Positions 8,866-17,772 of a DNA stretch of 44,844 nucleotides are shown in pieces. The stretch's first letter is position 1. Each line of letters starts with the position of its first letter. Location of the stretch: contig DAHXLF010000003.1 of the NCBI GenBank assembly GCA_027371755.1, positions 1 to 44,844 of the forward strand, in the 5' to 3' direction. The notes beneath the pieces were generated by a model that made no database searches, was not told the origin of the DNA, and saw only the letters and a program-made list of their open reading frames with translations. A program made the position numbers and the translations under genes. The stretch is from Acidimicrobiales bacterium (GTDB lineage: Bacteria > Actinomycetota > Acidimicrobiia > Acidimicrobiales > JABEUL01).

Positions 8866-9648
8866 CTACCTTAGCCAAACCGGAAACGCCAAAGTCAAAA
8901 AGGCTGAGCTGAGAGCGCCAATTGACAAAAACGGACCAAAGGGAATCTTATCTTTCATCTTTTTTACTCCGAATGCCAGCAAACCCAAAGTCAAAAATCC
9001 TCCCACGACAATCCCAAGCGCAAAGCCCAATATTGCAAACTTCCAACTAAACCATCCTAAAAATAGACTCTGCACCGCTACAAGTCTCACATCCCCCAAA
9101 CCGATAGACCCTGGGGGCAGTATCAAAAAGAAAACAAAAAGTAAAACGGCAGCAATTGCACCAACTATCGCCGCCACCAAAAGCCGCTTATAGTCATGGG
9201 TATTAAACGAAGCCAATGCCAACAAAATTAAACCGAAAACTGCGGTTGGATATAAAATCTTGGTCGGCAATTTCATGTATTTTAAATCGATGACCGATGT
9301 TGACAAAGTTGCTGCAGCCAATAAACAAATTGCAGGCGTTACCGATAACGGTTTAATAAAATACACAATGCAAAAAAACAATGCCGCCGTAATTAATTCA
9401 ACCAACGGATACTGGAAGCTAATTGCTTTTTTACAATTACGACATTCGCCTTTTAATATCAACCAAGAAATGACCGGAATATTGTCATAAGCCTTAATCG
9501 GTGTCTTGCAACTCGGACAAAATGATCTTGGCTTGGCCAAAGACATCTTATTTGGAACTCTATAGATAACAACGTTAAGAAAAGATCCCAAAAGCAATCC
9601 AAAAACGGCGGCGACAATAGCCCAAAATTCAACTGGTATGTGTTTCAT
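8866..9648 (-). CDS. Prepilin peptidase (A24 family)
   Basis: GLLLGSFLNVVIYRVP; SFCPSCKTPIKAYDNIPVISWLILKGECRNCK (two CxxC); GLGDVRLV. Confidence 0.95.
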   Translation of the reverse strand: MKHIPVEFWAIVAAVFGLLLGSFLNVVIYRVPNKMSLAKPRSFCPSCKTPIKAYDNIPVISWLILKGECRNCKKAISFQYPLVELITAALFFCIVYFIKPLSVTPAICLLAAATLSTSVIDLKYMKLPTKILYPTAVFGLILLALASFNTHDYKRLLVAAIVGAIAAVLLFVFFLILPPGSIGLGDVRLVAVQSLFLGWFSWKFAILGFALGIVVGGFLTLGLLAFGVKKMKDKIPFGPFLSIGALSSAFLTLAFPVWLR

Positions 9649-9960
9649 AGTTACTTAATATCATAGAATACTTTAGGCGTTGCCGTTCAAATCCCGGTCA
9701 TAATTAGACTATCGGTCTAGCTAATTCCCATTAAATTCCGTTAAGAGCATTATGGTGAAACTTCAACATTAAGTTGTCAATGTTAATTCAATATCCGTAC
9801 TACATGATTATCGGTTCACATTAATTCAATTCCAACTGGTCATTTATCCACAAATATTGCACTTACACTTGGACTCAGAACTTAGGACTCAGAAGTTTTA
9901 ACTTTAAGAATATAATTAAATAGTAGTAAATGAATTCAATTAAATGAATTTTTTCTTACA

Positions 9961-10000
9961 GCGTCGTCCGGTGTCAGCTGGCATCGGCCGGCGTCGGTTC
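9961..10000. repeat. Four degenerate 10-bp units (gcgtcgtccg gtgtcagctg gcatcggccg gcgtcggttc) in a GC-rich islet before the GT2 gene
   Basis: Read directly. Confidence 0.5.
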
Positions 10001-10020
10001 ACAGATATCGGATAACAATA

Positions 10021-10941
10021 TTGTCACAACATCGACAACTTAAATTAAATGACGGCCAAAAGCATATAGATGTCACAATTGTTTCCTACAACAACAGTGA
10101 TACCATTCAAGAATGCATAGCCTCCGTGAGACATTTAGGCAGTGTCGACAAAATTATTGTTGTAGACCACGGCTCTGACGACACCACAAAGCAAGCTACA
10201 TTACTTGGGGCTGAGGCAATTCAAGATCCGACAAACCCGGGGTACGGACAGGGACAGAACCATGCCGTAAAATTATGCGAAAGCAGCTTTATTTTACTTT
10301 TGAACCCAGATGCCAAAATAGTCCCTGAGGCTATTCTTCAAGGTTTGGAATATCTAACCAAACATGACAACGTTGCAGCCATACAGGGAATAATAAAGAG
10401 CTTTGACGAAACCGTAATCGAGCGCAGCCATGGCAACAACATAGGATTGATACATCTTTATGGCAGAGCGATGGGGCTCAAACGACTTTTAAAATATAGC
10501 TTTATAAGACGTATCTTTTCAAACAACAATCTTTTAAAAGACCATGTCAACCGTATTCCCACCGAACCGGTCAAGACAGAGGCTTTGGGGTTCGTTGCCG
10601 TTTTAATGAGACGATCGGCTTTTGAATCGGTCGGAGGCTTTGATCGGAGTTTTTTCATGTATGGCGAAGATATGGATCTTTGCAAAAGACTGACAAATAA
10701 AGGCTATGAGTTAATATCACTTCCCACCTTATGGGCTTTACACCTCGGTCAGTATTCGTCTGGTTCCAACTTTAATACCGAACTTCTTTGGTGGCAAGGT
10801 ACACTTCGTTATGCCTACAAATGGTGGAGTACTCACGATAAACTCTTACTGATGGTGGCTCAAGTAATTGAATTCTTAAAACTATCAATTAAACAACCCG
10901 GTGAGATAAAAACTATTTATCGACACCTGTTTTTAAAATAG
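10021..10941 (+). CDS. Glycosyltransferase family 2 (rhamnosyltransferase-like)
   Basis: VTIVSYNNSDTIQECIASV...VVDHGSDDTT...LLLNPDAKI...GGFDRSFFMYGEDMDLCKRLTNKGYEL; TTG start likely. Confidence 0.92.
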   Translation: MSQHRQLKLNDGQKHIDVTIVSYNNSDTIQECIASVRHLGSVDKIIVVDHGSDDTTKQATLLGAEAIQDPTNPGYGQGQNHAVKLCESSFILLLNPDAKIVPEAILQGLEYLTKHDNVAAIQGIIKSFDETVIERSHGNNIGLIHLYGRAMGLKRLLKYSFIRRIFSNNNLLKDHVNRIPTEPVKTEALGFVAVLMRRSAFESVGGFDRSFFMYGEDMDLCKRLTNKGYELISLPTLWALHLGQYSSGSNFNTELLWWQGTLRYAYKWWSTHDKLLLMVAQVIEFLKLSIKQPGEIKTIYRHLFLK

Positions 10942-10962
10942 ACAAGTCTTAAAAACTTAAAC

Positions 10963-11646
10963 TTAAACGGGTACGATTAACTTTTCGTTATTATTTGCGG
11001 GACTGTTGACTAAAGTTGAGACTTTGTAAAAATCCAAAACATCGGGATCAATCGGACTTACGACTTGATCATAATCGTAGTTGTCAAGCTCCCCGTTTGT
11101 CAGCCATTTATCAATATGCTCATTTCTTAAAATCACGGGCATTCGCGAATGAATAACGCTAACACCTTCATTTGCCTTACAGGTTAAAATTGCAAACGAA
11201 TGCTGTGGCATTAAAGTATCGGAGACTTCAGTTTTTTCATATATACCGGCTGCGGCAATAAGTAATTCATCCTTGCGTCTAAAGTAATACGGTATTTTAA
11301 TTTTACTTGTGGCATCTTTAGACCACTCATAATAACCGTCCATGAAAACTACACATCGAGTATTCTTAACCGCCGCAGCAAAGTACTTCTTCTCAAAGGC
11401 GGTCTCAGAAACAGCGTTTATCATCGGTTTAACAGAGTTTAATTTAACCGCCCACTTAGGTAGAAACCCCCACTTAAAACAGTCCAGTTTGTAAGTTTGT
11501 CTCTCATTTACAGCAACCATCGCCGCCGATGACGGTGTGATATTGTAGCTGGGCTTAAAGATCTGCGCTGAGCCTGTGACTTCTGAAATATTGTAAATTT
11601 CAGCTAATAAAGATGCCGGACTGAATTGTACAAACCTTCCGCACAT
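10963..11646 (-). CDS. SOS response-associated peptidase (SRAP/YedK/HMCES family)
   Basis: MCGRFVQF with Cys2; ARG/NAVSETAFEKKYFAAAVKNTRCVVFMDGYYEW; HSRMPVIL. Confidence 0.96.
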   Translation of the reverse strand: MCGRFVQFSPASLLAEIYNISEVTGSAQIFKPSYNITPSSAAMVAVNERQTYKLDCFKWGFLPKWAVKLNSVKPMINAVSETAFEKKYFAAAVKNTRCVVFMDGYYEWSKDATSKIKIPYYFRRKDELLIAAAGIYEKTEVSDTLMPQHSFAILTCKANEGVSVIHSRMPVILRNEHIDKWLTNGELDNYDYDQVVSPIDPDVLDFYKVSTLVNSPANNNEKLIVPV

Positions 11647-11675
11647 ATCATTAATTGCTCACATTAAAACAGATA

Positions 11676-13388
11676 TTAATTTTTTAGCGAATCTATAAAT
11701 CGTTGCCGAAGTTCTCGCTTTAAAAACTTTCCGGCAGCATTTCTGAGCAATGGCTCTTTGCTGAAACTTACATGCTCGGGTACTTTAAATTTTGCCAATC
11801 TTTGCCCCACGAACTCTTTAATCTTTTCTTCGGATATCACAGCATCGTCTTTTAAGACAACGGTAGCTACAAGTTCTTCGCCCAATCGCTCGTCGGGTAT
11901 GCCAAATACTACGGCCTCGTAGATCTCAGGAATTTCATATAAAGCTGCTTCAACTTCCACGCAATAGATGTTTTCACCCCCGCGCAGAACCATGTCTTTA
12001 ACACGATCTACCACATAAATATACTTCTCGTCATCCAAATATCCCAAATCACCTGATTTAAGCCATCCGTCATGAATCACTTCGGCAGTATATTTATCGT
12101 CTTTCCAGTAACCGTTAATTAAATTCGGTCCGTAAAATTCAATCTCCCCGACTGTATTGTTTTCAAGCTCGTTTCCATTATCGTCAACGACCCTGACTTT
12201 CATGAATGGAACCACTCTGCCGGCACTGGTAGGTTTGGCAAGATAGTCGTCACCACCGTTTTGCGGACCGTATGCGTTAGTCTCGGTCATTCCATAACCT
12301 ATTTGAGGCCTGCCGTGCGAGAATTTGGAATCGATCTGCTTGACCAACTCAGGAGCAGCCGGTGCACCGCCTCCGCTGATATTTTTAAGAGACGATGTGT
12401 CGTACTTTGAAAAGTTTGGGCTCTCTAATAAATCATGAGCCATAGTCGGTACGCCGACAAAGATCGTAACCTTTTCTCTTTCAATGAGCTGAAGAGCTCT
12501 CTCGGGATCCCACTTATACATCATTACTAAACGATTTCCCGTCGTAAAACTTCCCAACATAACGGGAACCAACCCCGTAACGTGAAACAGCGGGACTACC
12601 AAAATAAAGGTATTGGGTCCGTTTATATCCTCGTCTTCTTTGTCTTTGGGTTTTCTTGCCGCATCGACTGCGCCCTTTATTCCAAATCCGAGAAGGCCGT
12701 GCAAAACCGCACGGTGGGTCGAAACAGCTCCTTTAGGCTTTCCGGTGGTGCCGGAGGTAAATAGCATAGTAGCAATATCTTCCGTATCGATATCAACCGT
12801 CGGCATCGCTTTGCCGAGCTCTAACTCTTTGTCGTAAAGATAAATTTGCTTATTTTTAAACTCATCGGTACTGTCATGGCGAACTATAATCATCTTTGTT
12901 TCGTCAGATTTTATAATATTGTCTATTTTTTTTGCCCGTTCGAAATCTGCAATAATAAGCTTTGATTCAGCCAGTTCGATTCCGTATTCAAGTTCGTCTT
13001 CGGTCCACCAGGCGTTAAGTAAACAAGCAACAGCTCCCAAGGAAACTACCGCAAAAAATGCAACTATCCATTCGGGATAGTTTCTCATTGCAATAGCGAC
13101 ATTGTCACCTTTTTTAAGGTTAAATTTTTCGGACAGCATGTAAGCCGTCGAATCTACTTTGTCTACCAGTTCTTTATAGGTGTACCTTTCGTCTTCGTAT
13201 ACTATGGCCTCGGCATCACCTCGCAGTCGTCCAAGATCAAAGAGTTGTCGCAATGACTGCGGGCAGTATTTAAAGACGGTGTACTGCAGTCCGTTGATAG
13301 TTTTATCCTCGAGTTCATATAATGTTCCCGGTCCGGATGCTATTTTTACTGCTTCATCAAAGCTTATTGGGGTATTAATTTCAGACAT
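11676..13388 (-). CDS. AMP-dependent acyl-CoA synthetase/ligase
   Basis: MLFTSGTTGKPKGAVSTHRA; GYGMTETNAYG; LKSGDLGYLDDEKYIYVVDRVKDMVLRGGENIYCVEVE; GKFLKRELR. Confidence 0.96.
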   Translation of the reverse strand: MSEINTPISFDEAVKIASGPGTLYELEDKTINGLQYTVFKYCPQSLRQLFDLGRLRGDAEAIVYEDERYTYKELVDKVDSTAYMLSEKFNLKKGDNVAIAMRNYPEWIVAFFAVVSLGAVACLLNAWWTEDELEYGIELAESKLIIADFERAKKIDNIIKSDETKMIIVRHDSTDEFKNKQIYLYDKELELGKAMPTVDIDTEDIATMLFTSGTTGKPKGAVSTHRAVLHGLLGFGIKGAVDAARKPKDKEDEDINGPNTFILVVPLFHVTGLVPVMLGSFTTGNRLVMMYKWDPERALQLIEREKVTIFVGVPTMAHDLLESPNFSKYDTSSLKNISGGGAPAAPELVKQIDSKFSHGRPQIGYGMTETNAYGPQNGGDDYLAKPTSAGRVVPFMKVRVVDDNGNELENNTVGEIEFYGPNLINGYWKDDKYTAEVIHDGWLKSGDLGYLDDEKYIYVVDRVKDMVLRGGENIYCVEVEAALYEIPEIYEAVVFGIPDERLGEELVATVVLKDDAVISEEKIKEFVGQRLAKFKVPEHVSFSKEPLLRNAAGKFLKRELRQRFIDSLKN

Positions 13389-13700
13389 ATATAACCTTAC
13401 AAAACGTAAATAAATTAATTAATAAAACCGCACAAACACTGTTTTTGTGCCAGATACTACTTTTGTGTGCCATACGACGCTAATACGCAGACGTCACATC
13501 AGATAAGCACAGTGTGAACAAACAGTGAATAAATAAAGTGCTAATATAAAAATTTTACTACTAAAAATATAGTGATATTAAAATACTGGACATAATGGAA
13601 GATATAAAATTGCGATATAGATATCATCACAATATCCCGACTTCAATTAATTAAAATTTAATATAAATCGATATGCGATTTATATTTGAAAAGATCCACC

Positions 13701-14060
13701 ATGACCGATAACTCTAAATTTAGCAATGTTCAAAACTCACTGTTTGACAACGAACTTTGCGGTCACTTCGAACCTGCAGAAGTTAAATACGAGTATTGGC
13801 CCGCCGACGTCACGATCGTAGGATCCGCATCCAAACTATTGCCATGCTGCAATAAAAAGGTTAGCGTTGTCCCTGGAACTAGAATTACAAAGAAGAGGTG
13901 TTCAAAATGCAAACGTTCCTTTTATCCGAGTTTCAGTGTGTCAGACTATCTGACCGATAAGTTACAAAAGCCAGCCATTACGTTAACTTGGCATGACGCA
14001 TCTTTAACCAAAAAAATATCACCTAATCAATCGAGCGACCAATTAACGTTCACCTATTGA
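13701..14060 (+). CDS. Small zinc-ribbon-like hypothetical protein
   Basis: LPCCNKKVSVVPGTRITKKRCSKCKRSF resembles a Cys2-Cys2 ribbon; ATG at 13701 preferred over upstream TTG at 13686. Confidence 0.6.
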   Translation: MTDNSKFSNVQNSLFDNELCGHFEPAEVKYEYWPADVTIVGSASKLLPCCNKKVSVVPGTRITKKRCSKCKRSFYPSFSVSDYLTDKLQKPAITLTWHDASLTKKISPNQSSDQLTFTY

Positions 14061-14136
14061 ACCACAGTGATTTAGGATCGAAATTTTCACAAATCTATCA
14101 TAAAAGATATTTTTTTGTGCCTTCTGTTTGGACCAA

Positions 14137-17100
14137 TTAATTTAACGAAGATATTAGAATCGGCATCTCTTTGTCCAGCACTTTCGAGGTTAACTTCATT
14201 TCGTAACCGCCCTGTTCGGCCAACATCAAAAATATAACCTCCGAAACCGGCTTATTCATCAAAACGTTCATGCCATAAGCATAAGCTATGCCTTGGGCCT
14301 CATAGTCTTTTTTTAAATTCTCAAGTTCAGCTTCATCTGACAGCGCGGTGGTTTTATAATCCACAATAGTTAGAGAGTTTTCAAATTCTATCAACAGATC
14401 TATGAATCCCTCCAATATAAAATTCTCCTTATTTGGACTGCAAATCGGCACTCCGATATAAACTTCTTTGTAATGATTGCGTTTGGAGGCTTGTTTGATG
14501 CAAGCGGAATTTAATGCATGATTTACCAGCTTGGCAACCCTTGACTTCTGATCTGAAACTTCAAATTCTTTGACCGCTTCGGAAACAATATCGTCTACAT
14601 AAATTTTAAATTTGTCTTCGGGTAGCTCTACAGACTTTTTAAAATCAATTAATTCCAGCGCCTTATGGACCGTAGTCCCGATTCTGGTACCCATAGGCCC
14701 TTTTGAAGAGCTTGGTATATTGGTGGCATAGCTCAATCTGTCATCTTCAATCGCTTGGGCAATTTGGGCCGTAGTAACCCTTCTATTTAAACTACTTGGC
14801 GTAACAATATGGCGTGTTTTTAATTGACGGCTAACTTGAAGTACCCTTTCGTTAACTTGATCAATTACCTTTTTAATGTCATTTTCATCAGATACTACAA
14901 GATTAGTTTTGTCGTTTATTATAGGTTCAAAACCACTAATCAAATTATCTGCATCCAATTCTTTACATGCAAATTTAGATATGATTTCAAAAAACCATTC
15001 GACTATACCTTTATCCATGCAATTGTCCGCGTCGCGATCAATGACGGGTTTATCTGTAGCAATAGACTTATTTTCAAAATTAAACGGACGATCCAAGCTG
15101 ACTAAATCAATAAACATTAGCTCCTTTGCCCTCGTACAGGCGACATAGAGTCGGCGAATTGCCTCATAGTCAATAGTTTCAACTTTCAAATTTTTAGTAT
15201 AACAATCCTTATTTATGTAAATATCGGCAATATTCGGATTCGATTCAAAATCACACTTGACCAAAATTTTATTTGCAGCTTTTGGCTCAAGATTTCTAAG
15301 GCCGGTTAGAAATACAACATTATACTCAAGCCCCTTTGCCGCATGTATCGTTACTATTCTCACAGCGTCATAGTCTTCTTCAAATATCGAAATATCACTA
15401 AAATCAGCAGACCGTTGCCGTAAATACTCTAGCCAGTCAATTAGTTTGGTCAAAGTGAGGTTGCCCGCCTTAATAAAATCATAGGCTGCATATATAAAAT
15501 TATTCAGCTTACTTATTGCGTCACGATATTTAGGATAAAGCACTGCGGTAACTTTGACATAAAACTCCTGCAGTATTCCGTCGAAGATTTCGTCAAACGG
15601 TTGCTGAGAGGCGGCCTTATTGTATTTAAGCACCAAGTTAATGAGTTTGTTATTTGATAATGTCACATTGACCTCATTACCGGTTGATATTTTAAATTTA
15701 TTTATAAAAGAACATAGTTCCTCTTCTCCCAACGAATTTGGAATATCCGCCAATAGATAGACCCACGAGTTTAGGTCTGTCGGATCGAGAATTACCTTTA
15801 ATAAAGATACAAGCGATTTAACCGTATCCGCCTGCATAATGTCGCTTTTTAACTCAAACTTGCAGGGGATGTCGTACTTTTCCAAAGCAAATGCAATCTG
15901 ATTTATTGCAGTTCTAGTCGGAACTATTATTGCAATATCGTTGAAACTGATTGGATTGGATTCTTCGTTAAATCTGATCTTTCTATCAACCAAAAATCTT
16001 ATAGTTCTCGCAATTTTTTCAGATCCGTACTCCCTGAGCTCTTGTGCATTTAAACCAGATTTTACGGGTTTGGTTGATTTTTTTGTCGGAGGTATTTCAT
16101 TTTCAGCCAAATCATCTAAGTTTAAATTTTGCTCTTTTGATTCTCGGTTTAAATCATCTAAAATGCCTTCGTCGGTTTCTTTTACGCTGTCTTTATATGT
16201 TAAATAAAATACCTTTTGGTTTGGATGATTACCAAGTTCAACAATGGGAGTGTGTTCTTTCTGCAGCTCTAAATTCTGAATTTCTTCAAATTTTGGATCT
16301 TTGTCAAACAGTGGTTTAAAGATCTGGTTAACCCAGTTGATAATTTCCGGTTGTGATCTAAAATTCGACAAGAGATAGGAAATCTCCATTTTTCTATCAT
16401 TATCAGTGGGATTATCAAAGTCCTTCTTTGTCTTAAAGTACAGATCCAAATTGGCATCCCTAAATGCATATATCGACTGTTTTGGATCTCCGACAAAAAA
16501 TATCTTTAGATCTTTACCTATTTCTTGTGCGCCTTGAGTGATTAGGTTTAATAACCGATACTGCCTGTAATCGGTATCCTGATATTCGTCCACGGAAATA
16601 TATTTAAACTGGCTTGCGATCTCTTGCCGTATAGATTCATTGTTTTCCAAGAGTTTGACCGAATACTTAAGTAAATCATCAAAACTTAAATAGCCTTTCT
16701 TAAATAACTTTTTGTTCAATTTAACCAACTCGTTTATCGTTACATACAGATACAGTTTGAGTAAATTACCAAAATACCTATTTTTAGCCAATTCAAGATT
16801 GGTAATAGTTTCTCTTACCTCTTCTATGTAATCTCCTTGTTCTTCACCCGCACGTTGCCAATTTGCACCAACTCCCACTTTTTTTGAGTTGAATTTTAAA
16901 AGCCCCAATTTTGAATATCTATATTTACCGCTATTTTGATCTTGATAGGAAATTTCGCCCATATTCAATGGCTTATCATCTCTGTCACCATTTTGAGAAA
17001 CCGTGACCGTGTTTTCGACATTAAACAGATGCGCATCCTCTAGTTCTTCAATTAGATTTAATAGCTTCAAATAAAGCTTGTCTTGGTTGTCCGTACAGTA

Positions 17101-17745
17101 TCTTAAAGAATCGTGTAACTTTTGGATTACGATTTGAATCTTGTCTTCTAAGACCGGAATGTTAGCGTACAACGATTCTGTATCCACCGGCTGTAGATCA
17201 ATTTTTCGCAAAACGTCGATCAAACCCGTTAAGTCACTTCTGTCAAAACTACTCTTATCCGGATAGGCATCGTTTAAAGCTTCAATTAACTCATAATGAG
17301 TGTTTTTTATCTCAACTTCAATCTTTTGATATTCCTGGAATATCTCATAATCATTGCTTAAGATGTTAAATGAAAATGGAATTCCGGCTTCGGTTGAATA
17401 TTTGGTAAGAATTTTGTGAGCAAACCCGTGAATGGTACTCAAGATAAAATCCTCGATATGATCAATGGCATATTTCAAGTTTTTATACTCTTCAGTGTCA
17501 AAATCGAAATCTTTTAATCGAACTTGCATCGTTTCAAACAAACGGCTCTTTAGCTCAACCGCTGCCGCTTCAGTAAATGTTATAGCGACGATATCTTTGG
17601 GTTTGGCAGTGCCTTTTTGAATTAAATATGTCAACCTATTTATCAAAGCTGCTGTTTTACCTGCTCCAGCACCGGCTTCAATAAAAAAAGAGCGGTCTGT
17701 CTCAGATTCAATTCTGACTCGAGTGTTGGATTCTTCTTTGTTCAC
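14137..17745 (-). CDS. UvrD/RecB-family helicase with C-terminal PD-(D/E)XK nuclease (AddA/AdnB-like)
   Basis: IEAGAGAGKTAALINRLTYLI Walker A; ITFTEAAAVELKSRL; VDEYQDTDYRQYRLL; FVGDPKQSIYAFRDA; VRIVTIHAAKGLEYNVVFL; C-terminal LTIVDYKTT nuclease motif. Confidence 0.93.
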   Translation of the reverse strand: MNKEESNTRVRIESETDRSFFIEAGAGAGKTAALINRLTYLIQKGTAKPKDIVAITFTEAAAVELKSRLFETMQVRLKDFDFDTEEYKNLKYAIDHIEDFILSTIHGFAHKILTKYSTEAGIPFSFNILSNDYEIFQEYQKIEVEIKNTHYELIEALNDAYPDKSSFDRSDLTGLIDVLRKIDLQPVDTESLYANIPVLEDKIQIVIQKLHDSLRYCTDNQDKLYLKLLNLIEELEDAHLFNVENTVTVSQNGDRDDKPLNMGEISYQDQNSGKYRYSKLGLLKFNSKKVGVGANWQRAGEEQGDYIEEVRETITNLELAKNRYFGNLLKLYLYVTINELVKLNKKLFKKGYLSFDDLLKYSVKLLENNESIRQEIASQFKYISVDEYQDTDYRQYRLLNLITQGAQEIGKDLKIFFVGDPKQSIYAFRDANLDLYFKTKKDFDNPTDNDRKMEISYLLSNFRSQPEIINWVNQIFKPLFDKDPKFEEIQNLELQKEHTPIVELGNHPNQKVFYLTYKDSVKETDEGILDDLNRESKEQNLNLDDLAENEIPPTKKSTKPVKSGLNAQELREYGSEKIARTIRFLVDRKIRFNEESNPISFNDIAIIVPTRTAINQIAFALEKYDIPCKFELKSDIMQADTVKSLVSLLKVILDPTDLNSWVYLLADIPNSLGEEELCSFINKFKISTGNEVNVTLSNNKLINLVLKYNKAASQQPFDEIFDGILQEFYVKVTAVLYPKYRDAISKLNNFIYAAYDFIKAGNLTLTKLIDWLEYLRQRSADFSDISIFEEDYDAVRIVTIHAAKGLEYNVVFLTGLRNLEPKAANKILVKCDFESNPNIADIYINKDCYTKNLKVETIDYEAIRRLYVACTRAKELMFIDLVSLDRPFNFENKSIATDKPVIDRDADNCMDKGIVEWFFEIISKFACKELDADNLISGFEPIINDKTNLVVSDENDIKKVIDQVNERVLQVSRQLKTRHIVTPSSLNRRVTTAQIAQAIEDDRLSYATNIPSSSKGPMGTRIGTTVHKALELIDFKKSVELPEDKFKIYVDDIVSEAVKEFEVSDQKSRVAKLVNHALNSACIKQASKRNHYKEVYIGVPICSPNKENFILEGFIDLLIEFENSLTIVDYKTTALSDEAELENLKKDYEAQGIAYAYGMNVLMNKPVSEVIFLMLAEQGGYEMKLTSKVLDKEMPILISSLN

Positions 17746-17772
17746 AATAATTTCACTTTAATACTGTCTAAA

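Noticed and set aside
14824-16319. Several plus-strand ORFs inside the AddA-like gene
   Set aside because: Antisense to a strongly supported helicase CDS; composition and lack of motifs indicate shadow ORFs. The same applies to other antisense ORFs within purM, pilT, acyl-CoA dehydrogenase, MMPL and the AMP ligase.
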